From DASSKK01 sp035690495 (GTDB lineage: Bacteria > Actinomycetota > Actinomycetes > Propionibacteriales > Nocardioidaceae), in the NCBI GenBank assembly GCA_035690495.1, contig DASSKK010000003.1:62001-126000 (forward strand): a stretch of DNA of 64,000 nucleotides, given 5' to 3'. How positions within the stretch are numbered: the stretch's first letter is position 1; the number at the start of each line of letters is the position of its first letter. This document shows positions 41,437-49,668 of the stretch, piece after piece. Under the pieces are notes generated by a model. It did no database searches. It was not told the origin of the DNA and was given only the letters and a program-made list of their open reading frames with translations. The position numbers were made by a program, and so were the translations under genes.

Positions 41437-41989
41437 GACGCCGACCGCCCGCAGCGAGCAGCGGGCCGCGCGCAGCGAGCCGCGCAAGGAGCGGGGCCCC
41501 AGGCTCGACGTACCCCAGGACACCCGGCGGCTGACGTTCCGCCGCCCGCAGGTGGACGCCGACTCGTTCGGCAACTTCGCGGAGCGGTTCGCGCGGTTCA
41601 TGGGCACCGCCCGGTTCCTGATGTACATGACCGCGTTCGTGGTCGTGTGGCTGCTGTGGAACGCGCTGGCCCCGCCGAGCTGGCGGTTCGACCCGTACGC
41701 CTTCATCTTCCTGACGCTGATGCTCAGCCTGCAGGCGTCGTACGCCGCGCCGCTGATCCTGCTCGCGCAGAACCGGCAGGAGGACCGCGACCGGGTGATC
41801 GGCGAGCAGGACCGGCAGGCGAACACGCGGGCGCACGCCGACATGGAGTTCCTGGCCCGGGAGATGGCCAGCCTGCGGATGGCGCTCGGCGAGGTCGCCA
41901 CCCGGGACTACGTGCGCTCCGAGCTGCGGGCGCTGATCGCCGAGCTCGAGGAGCGCGACCGCGACGACGCCGAGGACGACACTGCCTGA
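41429..41989 (+). CDS. DUF1003 membrane protein
   Basis: 186 residues from the ATG at 41429. A basic N-terminal tail is followed by two transmembrane helices (FLMYMTAFVVVWLLWNALAP, YAFIFLTLMLSLQASYAAPLILLAQ) and RQEDRDR, the typical DUF1003 arrangement. An alpha-helical coiled tail ends the protein (SELRALIAELEERDRDD). The function is unknown. It is coupled to the MgtE-like gene by an 8-nt overlap, suggesting a joint role in ion homeostasis. Confidence 0.88.
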   Translation: MDRTPTARSEQRAARSEPRKERGPRLDVPQDTRRLTFRRPQVDADSFGNFAERFARFMGTARFLMYMTAFVVVWLLWNALAPPSWRFDPYAFIFLTLMLSLQASYAAPLILLAQNRQEDRDRVIGEQDRQANTRAHADMEFLAREMASLRMALGEVATRDYVRSELRALIAELEERDRDDAEDDTA

Positions 41990-42016
41990 CCCCGACGTCG
42001 GGCCTCCCGCGGACCC

Positions 42017-42340
42017 TCAGGGGACGCCGAGCAGGCGGAGCACCGCGGCGGTCGCGGCTGCGGCGACGACCACCACGACGAACGGCGCACGACGCCACGC
42101 GAGTACGCCGGCCACGGCGACCCCGCCGAGCCGGGCGAACCCCGCGAACCCGTCGCCGTCGAATACCGTCGAGGTGGCCACCAGCGCTGCCAGAAGCACG
42201 ACCGCGCAGGCGGCCATCAGCTGCTCCATCCTTGCCGAGAGATGCAGCCGCGACCGCAACAGCGGACCCGCGACCCGGAAGGAGTAGGTGCCGAGCCCGA
42301 GCACCGCGGTCGCGACCACCAACGTCAGGGCGCCGCTCAC
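42017..42340 (-). CDS. azlD: AzlD-family membrane protein
   Basis: 107 residues with three to four helices (LTLVVATAVLGLGTYSFRVAG, MAACAVVLLAALVATS, RLGGVAVAGVLAWRRAPFVVVVVAAAATAAVLRLLG). It is the small subunit of the AzlCD branched-chain amino-acid exporter family. The GTG start overlaps the azlC stop by 4 nt. Confidence 0.85.
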   Translation of the reverse strand: MSGALTLVVATAVLGLGTYSFRVAGPLLRSRLHLSARMEQLMAACAVVLLAALVATSTVFDGDGFAGFARLGGVAVAGVLAWRRAPFVVVVVAAAATAAVLRLLGVP

Positions 42341-43065
42341 GAGGGCGCCCCCTCTTCGGTGCGCCCAGCCGGCTTCGGTGGCCGCCGGAGTGCCAGCACG
42401 CCGACCAGCGCCAGCAGCACCGGGAGCCCGGCGGAGAGGAAGGGCGCGGTCGCGAGCGCGATCACGGTGCCGGCAAGCGCGGCCCTGCGCAGCGACCCGT
42501 CGCGCAGCGAGGGGAGCACCAGCGCCAGGAGCACAGCGGGGAACGCCGCGTCCAGCCCGAAGACGTCGGTGTCGCGGACCGCCGTACCAGCGAACGCCCC
42601 TGCGACCACGCCGAGGTTCCAGGACACGAACAGGCACACGCCGCACATCCAGTACGCCGCGCGCCGCCGCTGGTCGCCGCGCTGGGAGAGTGTGAACGCG
42701 ACTGCCTCGTCGACCATCACGTGGCTGCCGACCACCCGGCGGGAAACGGCGCCGGCTCCGCTGCCCCGGAGCACGTCGGCCACCGCGAAGCCGAACGGCA
42801 GATGTCTGGCGTTCACCAGAAGCCCGGCGGCCACCGCGGCGACCGGGTTGCCGCCGGAGGCCACGATGCCGACGAAGAGGAACTGCGCGGCGCCGGCGAA
42901 CACCAACACGGACAGCAGCATCGGCAGCCACAGCGGCAAGCCCGCGCTGACCGTGATCGCGCCGAAGGACAACCCGACGACGCCGTCGGCGAGACAGACG
43001 AGCAGGATGCTGCGCATCAGCTGCGGGCCGAGCCGCGAGCGCAGTGTTCGCCATACCGAACGCAT
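42337..43065 (-). CDS. azlC: AzlC-family branched-chain amino-acid exporter subunit
   Basis: 242 residues from the ATG at 43065; the frame is open to a TTG at 43101, which lies inside the promoter region. About seven helices and the family motifs DGVVGLSFGAITVSAG, GAAQFLFVGIVASGG and LLVNARHLPFGFAV are present. AzlC with AzlD exports branched-chain amino acids or analogues. The gene is divergent from an XRE-cupin regulator with an inverted repeat between them, so that regulator is the likely controller. Confidence 0.88.
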   Translation of the reverse strand: MRSVWRTLRSRLGPQLMRSILLVCLADGVVGLSFGAITVSAGLPLWLPMLLSVLVFAGAAQFLFVGIVASGGNPVAAVAAGLLVNARHLPFGFAVADVLRGSGAGAVSRRVVGSHVMVDEAVAFTLSQRGDQRRRAAYWMCGVCLFVSWNLGVVAGAFAGTAVRDTDVFGLDAAFPAVLLALVLPSLRDGSLRRAALAGTVIALATAPFLSAGLPVLLALVGVLALRRPPKPAGRTEEGAPS

Positions 43066-43092
43066 GTCCACTATGCTGAACACACGACCAGC

Positions 43093-43108
43093 GTTCGTCA
43101 AGTCGAAC
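43093..43108. promoter_or_regulatory. Operator candidate between azlC and its regulator
   Basis: GTTCGTCAAGTCGAAC is a 16-bp inverted repeat with perfect 5-bp arms, 28 nt before the azlC start and 32 nt before the regulator start. The minus-strand TTGACG overlapping it can serve as a -35 element for azlC, so binding would block transcription. Confidence 0.5.
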
Positions 43109-43139
43109 GAGCCGCCTCATCCAGCGAACGGAGGCCGGG

Positions 43140-43721
43140 ATGGACATCAAGCGCCCCACGCCCGACAGGACCGCCGGCGCGCCGCTGGGGGTGATCGCCG
43201 CCTCGTTGCGCCGCGAACGCGGACGCGCCGGTCTCTCACTGGCCGAAGTGGCACGAAGGGCCGGGATCGCGAAGTCGACGCTCTCCCAGCTCGAGTCGGG
43301 CACCGGCAACCCCAGCGTGGAGACGTTGTGGGCGCTGGGCGTGGCGCTCGACGTACCGTTCTCCCGGCTGGTCGACCCTCCGCGCCCCACCACCCAGGTG
43401 ATCCGCGCGGGACAAGGGCCGGCGGTGGCCTCCGAACGCGCCGACTACGTGGCGACGCTGCTCGCCTCCGCACCGCCGAGCGCGCGCCGCGACCTCTACC
43501 GGATCACCGCCCAGCCCGGATCCCCGCGGGAGTCCGACCCGCACATGCCGGGGGTGACCGAGCACGTCGTGCTGGCCCGCGGCCGCGCCCTGGTCGGCGT
43601 CGCCGACGACCCGGTCGATCTGCGACCGGGCGACTACGTGGCCTATCCCGGCGACGTGGCACACGTGTTCCGGGCGCTGCGGAAGGACACCGCGGCGGTC
43701 CTCGTCTCCGAGCACCTGTGA
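43140..43721 (+). CDS. XRE-cupin regulator of azlCD
   Basis: 193 residues. The helix-turn-helix at about residues 22-60 reads RRERGRAGLSLAEVARRAGI, then AKSTLSQLESGTGNPSVETL. A cupin domain follows (about 105-185: HVVLARGRALVGVADD, LRPGDYVAYPGDVAHVFRAL), which would bind a small ligand. GGAGGCCGGG precedes the ATG. The divergent arrangement with azlCD and the inverted repeat between them imply local control of amino-acid export. Confidence 0.88.
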   Translation: MDIKRPTPDRTAGAPLGVIAASLRRERGRAGLSLAEVARRAGIAKSTLSQLESGTGNPSVETLWALGVALDVPFSRLVDPPRPTTQVIRAGQGPAVASERADYVATLLASAPPSARRDLYRITAQPGSPRESDPHMPGVTEHVVLARGRALVGVADDPVDLRPGDYVAYPGDVAHVFRALRKDTAAVLVSEHL

Positions 43722-43808
43722 ACCACCCGCGCGAGAAGCTTCACCATGGGATGTTGCCGAGGTGGCCGGCGCGACAGGCGGTGATCGGGGACGACGTACC
43801 CTGGGGCC

Positions 43809-44981
43809 ATGAGCTCCCCCGACCTCGACCAGATCCGGGCTGCGCTGGCGACCGTCAACGACCCGGAGATCCGGCGGCCGATCACCGAGCTCGGCATGGC
43901 CGACGACGTGAGCGTCGCCCCCGACGGCCGGGTCGCGGTGACCGTGCTGCTCACCGTGTCCGGGTGCCCGCTCAAGGACACCCTGACGCGCGACGTCACC
44001 GCCGCTGTGCAGAAGGTTCCGGGCGTGACCGGGGTCGACGTGAAGCTGGGCGTGATGAGCGAGGAGCAGCGCAGCGAGCTGCAGCAGCGGCTCCGCGGCG
44101 GCCACGCGCAGCGCGAGATCTCGTTCGCGCGACCCGACTCGCTGACGAAGGTGTACGCCGTGGCGTCCGGCAAGGGCGGCGTGGGCAAGTCGTCGGTGAC
44201 CGTGAACCTGGCCGCCGCGATGGCCCGCGATGGGCTGAAGGTCGGCATCGTCGACGCGGACGTGTACGGCCACTCGATCCCGGCGATGCTCGGCGTCGGC
44301 GACTCACGCCCCACCCAGGTCGAGGACATGATCATGCCCGTCCCGGCCCCCCTGGGCGACACCACGATCTCGGTGATCTCGATCGGAATGCTCAAGCCGC
44401 GCCGCGACCAGGTCGTCGCCTGGCGCGGCCCGATGCTCGACCGGGCCCTGGTGCAGATGCTGTCCGACGTCTACTGGAGCGACCTCGACGCGTTGTTCCT
44501 CGACCTGCCGCCGGGCACCGGCGACATCGCGATCTCGCTCGGTCAGCACCTGCCCAACGCCGAGGTCGTCGTGGTGACCACGCCGCAGGAGGCGGCCGCG
44601 GAGGTCGCCGAGCGCGCCGGCACGATGGCCTCGATGATGCACCAGCGGGTCGTCGGCGTCGTAGAGAACATGTCCTACCTGCCCTGCCCGCACTGCGCGG
44701 AGGCCGGCCGCGAGCACCGGCTCGAGGTGTTCGGCTCCGGCGGCGGCGCCCGGGTGGCCACGACGCTGTCGAAACGCTTCGGGTACGACGTGGAGGTGCT
44801 CGGCCGGGTGCCGCTGGATCCGCGGCTGCGCGAGGGCGGCGACACCGGCCTGCCGATCGTGGCCTCCGACCCCGTCTGCCCGGCCGCACGCGCGTTGACC
44901 GAGATGGCCGGGACACTGTCGGCGCGTGGCCGCGGACTGTCAGGCATGCAGCTCGGACTGTCCCCGGTGGGCCGGGCCTAG
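43809..44981 (+). CDS. mrp: Mrp/ApbC iron-sulfur cluster carrier ATPase
   Basis: 390 residues. An N-terminal MIP18/DUF59 domain (VNDPEIRRPITELGMADDV) is followed by the deviant Walker A loop ASGKGGVGKSSVTVNLA, LFLDLPPGTGD and the CxxC motif in LPCPHC that holds the bridging Fe-S cluster. Mrp proteins assemble and deliver [4Fe-4S] clusters. The place near tatB and the sigE operon is that of Rv1229c (recalled). tatB starts 2 nt after its stop. Confidence 0.93.
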   Translation: MSSPDLDQIRAALATVNDPEIRRPITELGMADDVSVAPDGRVAVTVLLTVSGCPLKDTLTRDVTAAVQKVPGVTGVDVKLGVMSEEQRSELQQRLRGGHAQREISFARPDSLTKVYAVASGKGGVGKSSVTVNLAAAMARDGLKVGIVDADVYGHSIPAMLGVGDSRPTQVEDMIMPVPAPLGDTTISVISIGMLKPRRDQVVAWRGPMLDRALVQMLSDVYWSDLDALFLDLPPGTGDIAISLGQHLPNAEVVVVTTPQEAAAEVAERAGTMASMMHQRVVGVVENMSYLPCPHCAEAGREHRLEVFGSGGGARVATTLSKRFGYDVEVLGRVPLDPRLREGGDTGLPIVASDPVCPAARALTEMAGTLSARGRGLSGMQLGLSPVGRA

Positions 44982-44983
44982 CC

Positions 44984-45322
44984 GTGTTCGGCGTCGGCCT
45001 GCCCGAGCTGGCGGTGATCGTGGTGGTCGCGATCATCGTGTTCGGTCCGGACCGGCTTCCCGAGTTCGCCCGCCAGGCGGGCCGGATGGTCCGGCAGGTC
45101 AAGAGGTTCGCCGACAGCGCCCGCAACGACATCCGCTCCGAGCTCGGGCCGGAGTTCGCCGACTTCGAGCTGACCGACCTCGACCCGCGCCAGGCGATGC
45201 GCAAGTACGTAAGCGACATGTGGGACGAGGACGACACCGCGGCGCTGCGTGACACGCACGCCCGTGCCGGTCGGCCGCTGGAGAGCGGCGAGCTTCCGCC
45301 GTACGACTCCGACGCGACCTGA
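44984..45322 (+). CDS. tatB: Sec-independent translocase subunit TatB
   Basis: 112 residues, GTG start. One N-terminal helix with the Tat motif FGVGLPELAVIVVVAIIVFGP is followed by an amphipathic helix (DRLPEFARQAGRMVRQVKRFADSARNDI) and an acidic tail. TatB is the receptor component of twin-arginine export. It follows mrp by 2 nt and converges on htrA, with an 18-bp inverted repeat between. Confidence 0.92.
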   Translation: MFGVGLPELAVIVVVAIIVFGPDRLPEFARQAGRMVRQVKRFADSARNDIRSELGPEFADFELTDLDPRQAMRKYVSDMWDEDDTAALRDTHARAGRPLESGELPPYDSDAT

Positions 45323-45343
45323 CCGTCGGCCAGCCTGCTCCCG

Positions 45344-45415
45344 TTCTGGCCATGTGACCGGATGTGGCCCACCTTTCGCGGCGAGACGGGGCCATAACCG
45401 GTCACATGGCCAGAA
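45344..45415. terminator. 18-bp perfect inverted repeat between tatB and htrA
   Basis: TTCTGGCCATGTGACCGG at 45344-45361 and its exact reverse complement at 45398-45415, loop 36 nt, which itself contains a TGGCCC/GGGCCA pair. It lies between convergent stops (tatB 45322, htrA 45433) and probably acts on both transcripts. Arms this long and perfect also resemble small palindromic mobile elements. Confidence 0.65.
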
Positions 45416-45432
45416 GGCCACCGATGGGAGTG

Positions 45433-46821
45433 TCAGCCGACCTTCGAGTCCAGCGTGACCCGCAGCCGCTCCCGATGGCCGCTGCGCTCGATGGTCAGCG
45501 TGATCGTGTCGCCGGGCCGATGTGCGCGGATCGCGACGATCAGCCCGATCCCGTCCTTGACCGGCTCGTTGTTCACGCCGACCACCAGGTCCCCCTTGCG
45601 GAGGCCCGCCTTGTCGGCCGGTGTCCCGGACGGCACCGTGATCACCTGGGCCCCGTGCCGGCGTCCGCCGGTGTTCACGGTCGCCCCGATGACCGGGTAG
45701 CGCGCCTGTCCGGTGGCCAGGATCTGCGAGGCGGTGACCCGCACCTGCTCCATCGGGATCGCGAACCCGACGCCGATGTTGCCCGCCTCGCCGCCGAGGG
45801 TGGCGCCGACCGTGGCGATCGCGGAGTTCACGCCGATCACTTCGCCGCGCAGGTTCACCAGCGGTCCGCCGGAGTTGCCCGGGTTGATCGCCGCGTCGGT
45901 CTGCACCGCGTCGATGAAGGAGGACTGGCTGCTGTCGCCGGTCGTGACCGGCCGGTCCAGTGCGCTGATGATGCCGGAGGTGACCGTGCTGTTCAGGCCG
46001 AGCGGGGACCCGATCGCCACCACGGTCTGCCCGACGCGCATGGCGTGCGAGGACCCGATGGGCACCGCCGGCAGCCTGCTGCCTCCGGAGACCTGGAGCA
46101 CCGCGATGTCGTAGACCGGGCTGCGACCCACGATCGAGGCCTTGTAGGACCGCCCGTGGCTGTCGACGACCTTCAGCTCGCCCGGCCCGGTGGCGTCGGC
46201 GACGACGTGGTTGTTGGTGATCACATGCCCCTTGCCGTCGAACACGAACCCCGACCCGGTGGCTCCGCCCGACTGCCGGCCGTCCGCGCCGCCGTTGGCG
46301 CGGACCTGCACCGTGCTCGGCAGCACCTTGGCGGCGACCGCGGCGATGCTGCCGTTGTCGGCGGGCAGCGGCTTGGGAGCCGCGCTGTCGGCGCCGATAA
46401 GCGGGATCACCCGCGGCGCGTGGTTCATCGACGTGGAGACCATGACGCCGCCGAGGATGCCGCCGAGCACGCCGAGCACCAGCGCGGTCACCGCGACCAC
46501 GGGCCACAGCCAGCCCGGCACCCTGCTGCCGGACGACCGGACCGGGTAGCCGGCGTACCCGGGGTAGCTCGGCCCGGCCGGATAGCCCGAGGGCGGCGGG
46601 TACGACGTGAGGCTCGGAGGGGCGGCGTACGGCGTGGTGGGCTCGTCCGCGCCGGGCGGTGGTCCCTGCCACCAGGCAGGTGGCTCGTACGGCGGCTGGT
46701 GCGACGACTCCGGCTGCTCGTCAGGCTCCGCCGGTGGGGCCGGGTCGGCCGGATCCGCCCGATCGCCAGGATCGACCGGTCGGTCGGGGTCGTCGTGCTC
46801 GCTCACGACGACTATTCTCAC
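45433..46821 (-). CDS. htrA: HtrA/DegP-type membrane-anchored serine protease
   Basis: 462 residues (GTG 46821; GTG 46806 also possible). A Pro/Tyr/Ser-rich cytoplasmic tail of about 105 residues precedes one transmembrane helix (WLWPVVAVTALVLGVLGGIL). The trypsin-like domain has His in HVITNNHVVA, Asp in YDIAVLQVSG and Ser in GNSGGPLVN. A C-terminal PDZ domain follows (GLRKGDLVVGVNNEPV). It degrades or refolds damaged envelope proteins. It follows rseA after about 150 nt in the SigE stress operon, as in mycobacteria. Confidence 0.93.
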   Translation of the reverse strand: MRIVVVSEHDDPDRPVDPGDRADPADPAPPAEPDEQPESSHQPPYEPPAWWQGPPPGADEPTTPYAAPPSLTSYPPPSGYPAGPSYPGYAGYPVRSSGSRVPGWLWPVVAVTALVLGVLGGILGGVMVSTSMNHAPRVIPLIGADSAAPKPLPADNGSIAAVAAKVLPSTVQVRANGGADGRQSGGATGSGFVFDGKGHVITNNHVVADATGPGELKVVDSHGRSYKASIVGRSPVYDIAVLQVSGGSRLPAVPIGSSHAMRVGQTVVAIGSPLGLNSTVTSGIISALDRPVTTGDSSQSSFIDAVQTDAAINPGNSGGPLVNLRGEVIGVNSAIATVGATLGGEAGNIGVGFAIPMEQVRVTASQILATGQARYPVIGATVNTGGRRHGAQVITVPSGTPADKAGLRKGDLVVGVNNEPVKDGIGLIVAIRAHRPGDTITLTIERSGHRERLRVTLDSKVG

Positions 46822-46972
46822 TCACCCCGGCAAACCGTGACATGCGGTCACCTGCGAGGTCTCCCGAGCGGCGGAGCCAGTGCGTGCCTGGCGAGGCGGA
46901 CGAGCGAAGGCGTGGCGGGCCACGTCGAGCGAGGACAACGAAGTCCAGATGCGTGCTGGGCCGTCGCTCGGC

Positions 46973-47533
46973 TCAGCGGGGGTCGGAGACGGCCACCGAA
47001 CGGGCCGCACCCCGGGGGACGCCGCTCACCTGCCAGTCGCGTACCCGGCCGTGCACGGTGGTCGGCACCGACACGTCGAACCTGGCCGGTGACGGGCTCG
47101 CGCTGCGGCCGCTCAAGGAGGCGGCCGGGCTGGGCGTCGCGCCCGACCCGCCGATACCCAGCGGCGACCCACCGAGGGCGGAGAGGCCGAGGACGGCTGC
47201 GGAGACCGATCCAGCGCCGGCCAGCGCGAGACCGGCGCGGCGGCGGGCGCGGTGCCTGCTCTCCAGGTCGTCGACCGCCGACCAGGCCTGCAGACCCTCG
47301 GCGGACGGCTCGAGGTCCAGCAGCGAGCCGAGCAGCCGCTCCGAGGGAGGCTCGACCGTCGGCTGGTAGGACATCGCGACGACCTGCGTCTTGACCCAGC
47401 CCTCACGCTCGACCAGGCGACGGCACTGGGTGCAGCCGAGCACGTGGGCCCAGGCACGCTCGGTGCTGGCGTGATCCATCTGACCGTCGACCAGCGCACT
47501 CACCGAAGAGCCCAGATGACCACCCAGTCGCAT
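46973..47533 (-). CDS. rseA: Anti-sigma factor of SigE (RseA-like, zinc)
   Basis: 186 residues. The zinc anti-sigma motif H-x3-C-x2-C is seen as HVLGCTQC at about residues 30-37. A possible hydrophobic segment (AGLALAGAGSVSAAVLGLSALGG) lies near residue 105, followed by a Ser/Pro-rich tail. RseA holds SigE inactive until envelope or oxidative stress. The ATG overlaps the sigE stop by 1 nt (TGATG), ensuring balanced expression. Confidence 0.88.
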   Translation of the reverse strand: MRLGGHLGSSVSALVDGQMDHASTERAWAHVLGCTQCRRLVEREGWVKTQVVAMSYQPTVEPPSERLLGSLLDLEPSAEGLQAWSAVDDLESRHRARRRAGLALAGAGSVSAAVLGLSALGGSPLGIGGSGATPSPAASLSGRSASPSPARFDVSVPTTVHGRVRDWQVSGVPRGAARSVAVSDPR

Positions 47534-48144
47534 CACGGGCCCGCCCAGCGGTGCTGCGGCGTGCCCGCCGTCTCGCCGATGCCGAGCGGTTGTTCGGCCG
47601 GGCCGGAGTAGCGGACCCGGCCGCTGCCGGGGGCGCGGTGCGCCAGGGCCTGGCGCAGCATCGCCCGGCCGCGGTGGATCCGGGACCGGACCGTGCCGAG
47701 CTTGAGCCCCAGCACGTCGGCGATCTCCTCGTAGCTGAGGCCCTCGACGTCGCACAGCACGACCGCGGCGCGGAAGTCCGGCGGGATCGCGGCGAGCGCG
47801 CTCTCCACGTCGTCGTCGAACAGGCCGTCCATCACCTGCGCGTCAGGTGCGGCGGCGCCGCTGGGGATCCGGTTGTCCGCGTCGCTGGCGAGCGCGTCGA
47901 AGCGGATCTTCGCCTTGCGGCGGGCCTGGTCCAAGAACAAGTTGGTGGTGATCCGGTGCAGCCAGCCCTCGAAGGTGCCGGGCGTGTAGGAGGACAGCGA
48001 GCGGAACACCCGCACGAAGACCTCCTGGGTGAGGTCCTCCGCGTCGTGCGGGTTGCCGGTCAGCCGGTAGGCGAGCCGGTACACCCGCGCCGAGTGCTCG
48101 GTGACCACCTCGTCCCAGGACGGGGGCTGCCAGTCCTCGCGCAT
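47533..48144 (-). CDS. sigE: ECF sigma factor SigE
   Basis: 203 residues from the ATG at 48144, preceded by GGAG; a longer frame starts at 48183. Region 2 is YRLAYRLTGNPHDAEDLTQEVFVRVF, with GTFEGWLHRITTN; region 4 is LSYEEIADVLGLKLGTVRSRIHRGR. It directs the envelope-stress regulon. Order sigE-rseA-htrA(-tatB) is the mycobacterial one. A SigE-type promoter (48232-48258) lies about 90 nt upstream of the preferred start, indicating autoregulation. Confidence 0.92.
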   Translation of the reverse strand: MREDWQPPSWDEVVTEHSARVYRLAYRLTGNPHDAEDLTQEVFVRVFRSLSSYTPGTFEGWLHRITTNLFLDQARRKAKIRFDALASDADNRIPSGAAAPDAQVMDGLFDDDVESALAAIPPDFRAAVVLCDVEGLSYEEIADVLGLKLGTVRSRIHRGRAMLRQALAHRAPGSGRVRYSGPAEQPLGIGETAGTPQHRWAGP

Positions 48145-48231
48145 GCCACGCTCCTGTCCCCGGTGCTTCCGGTTGCCGATCAAGCTCGCTGTACCTTCCT
48201 CACCCTAGGGTTCCCGGCTGAGAGCCGGCTG

Positions 48232-48258
48232 AACGAACGCTTCGCGCATGCTGGTTCC
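48232..48258 (-). promoter_or_regulatory. SigE-type (ECF) promoter of sigE
   Basis: On the minus strand GGAACC (48253-48258) and CGTT (48232-48235) are separated by 17 nt, the classic ECF -35/-10 pattern recognised by SigE-like factors. A second CGTT lies 4 nt nearer the -35. The site is 88 nt upstream of the preferred sigE start, which fits positive autoregulation. Confidence 0.65.
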
Positions 48259-48353
48259 GCCCACCGAACAACGAACGACGTTTCGCAGGTGTTCCCGGCG
48301 GCTGTCCGGCCCGATAGAGTCCGCAGGCAGACCATCGAGCCAGGGAGGCCATC

Positions 48354-49007
48354 ATCGCCACGGGACTCAAGCCGGCCAGTTGGAGCTACGCCGAGGAGTT
48401 CGTCGCCGAGGACGACGTACTCCAGGAGGCCCGGGCTCGCGCGGAAGAGGTCGGGGTGGTCCCGATCGGCAACGGGGGCGGTGCTGCGCTGCGGTTTCTC
48501 GCTGCCGCCACCGAAGCACGCGCGATCGTGGAGATCGGCACCGGAACCGGCGTCTCCGGGCTGTGGCTGCTGCGCGGGATGCGCCCGGACGGCGTGCTCA
48601 CCACCGTCGACACCGAGGCCGAGCACCAGCGGCTGGCGAAGCAGGCGTTCGCCGAGGCCGGGATCGCCCCTCAGCGGGTCCGGCTGATTCCGGGCGCGGC
48701 CCTGGAGGTGCTGCCCCGGCTCACCGACGGTCACTACGACCTGGTCTTCGCCGACGGCGACAAGCGGGAGTACGACGACTACCTGGCCGAGGCGCTCCGG
48801 CTGCTCAAACCGGGCGGGATCGTCGCCTTCGACAACGCGCTGTGGCACGACCGGGTCGCCGACCCCGCTCAACGCGACGCGGAGACGGTCACGATCCGCG
48901 AGCTGGGCAAGACGGTCGCCAACCACGACCTGCTGGTGCCGGCCCTGCTGCCGGTCGGCGACGGGCTGCTGGTGGCCAAGAAGGTGTGGACTCCCGACCC
49001 CGCCTGA
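48354..49007 (+). CDS. SAM-dependent O-methyltransferase with apparent ATC start
   Basis: 217 residues if begun at ATC 48354. Motif I is VEIGTGTGVSGLWLL, acidic loop TVDTEAEHQRLAKQAF, then YDLVFADGDK and GGIVAFDNALWHDRV, the catechol-O-methyltransferase-like family. The frame is open from the stop at 48315 and holds no ATG/GTG/TTG/CTG before the GTG at 48456. AGGGAGG at 48342-48348 is 5 nt before the ATC, and the residues ATGLKPASWSYAEEFVAEDD look like the normal family N-terminus. Starting at 48456 would lose 34 residues. The neighbour relation with sigE matches Rv1220c (recalled). Confidence 0.85.
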   Translation: MATGLKPASWSYAEEFVAEDDVLQEARARAEEVGVVPIGNGGGAALRFLAAATEARAIVEIGTGTGVSGLWLLRGMRPDGVLTTVDTEAEHQRLAKQAFAEAGIAPQRVRLIPGAALEVLPRLTDGHYDLVFADGDKREYDDYLAEALRLLKPGGIVAFDNALWHDRVADPAQRDAETVTIRELGKTVANHDLLVPALLPVGDGLLVAKKVWTPDPA

Positions 49008-49040
49008 GGTTGAACCCCAGGGCTCGGGCATCGCGATCCG

Positions 49041-49400
49041 TCAGCCCCCGCCTTCCAACCCGAGAATCAGCGACAGCGCTTCTTCGACCCTTGCCATGTC
49101 GGCCTCACCGATCCGATCCAGCCGACGACGCAGCCGTGAGGCAGCCACCGACCTGACCGCCCGGCAGATCGCGCGGCTGTCCCGATCAAGGCCAGCGATC
49201 GGCTCGATGTCGATGCGGAGAGCCGACGGCGCCAGAGAGCTGGACAGCGGAACGACGACCACGAGCTCCTCGGGCGCACCGGTGTTCAGGGCGTCGACGG
49301 AGACGATGAGGGCGGGGCGCGTCTTCCCGGCCTCTCCGGCGCGAGCCGCCCCGAGCGCGACAAGCCACACCTCGCCGCGACGGGGCGTCTCAGAGACCAT
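49041..49400 (-). CDS. mazF: MazF/PemK-family toxin
   Basis: 119 residues. The N-terminus RRGEVWLVALG, then GKTRPALIVSVDALN and ELVVVVPLSSS, are the MazF strands with the conserved R-P and the downstream Ser/Thr. It is expected to cleave RNA until bound by the antitoxin. The ATG overlaps the antitoxin gene by 11 nt. It is the second MazF-like toxin of the window; the two are clearly different in sequence. Confidence 0.88.
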   Translation of the reverse strand: MVSETPRRGEVWLVALGAARAGEAGKTRPALIVSVDALNTGAPEELVVVVPLSSSLAPSALRIDIEPIAGLDRDSRAICRAVRSVAASRLRRRLDRIGEADMARVEEALSLILGLEGGG

Positions 49401-49623
49401 CCCCGAGGGTGTCCTCCCACTCGCTGAGCTCGGCGCGCGCCTCGCGACTGCGGGCGTCGTGCAAGGTCGCCTCATGCTCCGAGCGCCAGATCGCCGCACG
49501 GCGGCGCTCCTCGGCGATCTCAGCGACCAGTGCCGACACGGAGATGCCGCGCTCGCGTGCCTGCTCGGCGAGAAGGTCGCGAGTGGCACGGCTGACACGG
49601 ATCGTGCTGGTCTCGGTGGCCAT
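49390..49623 (-). CDS. mazE: MazE-type antitoxin
   Basis: 77 residues from the ATG at 49623. An N-terminal ribbon-helix-helix (TSTIRVSRATRDLLAEQARERGISVSALVAEIA, in two parts) would bind operator DNA. The acidic C-terminus (ARAELSEWEDTLGD) would neutralise the toxin. The stop lies within the toxin gene (11-nt overlap). Direct repeats of GCCATATCG surround the start. Confidence 0.85.
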   Translation of the reverse strand: MATETSTIRVSRATRDLLAEQARERGISVSALVAEIAEERRRAAIWRSEHEATLHDARSREARAELSEWEDTLGDGL

Positions 49624-49648
49624 ATCGACAAAGCCTAGCGCCATATCG
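49619..49648 (-). promoter_or_regulatory. Direct-repeat operator candidate of mazEF
   Basis: GCCATATCG occurs at 49619-49627 and 49640-49648 (21-bp spacing, two helical turns). The first copy covers the mazE start codon. This suits cooperative binding of the ribbon-helix-helix antitoxin. Confidence 0.5.
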
Positions 49649-49668
49649 TGGCTTCGCGACCGTGTGCG

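Noticed and set aside
43066..43101. Longer azlC start at TTG 43101
   Set aside because: The codons cover the likely promoter and inverted repeat; MRSVWRTLR from ATG 43065 is a normal AzlC N-terminus.
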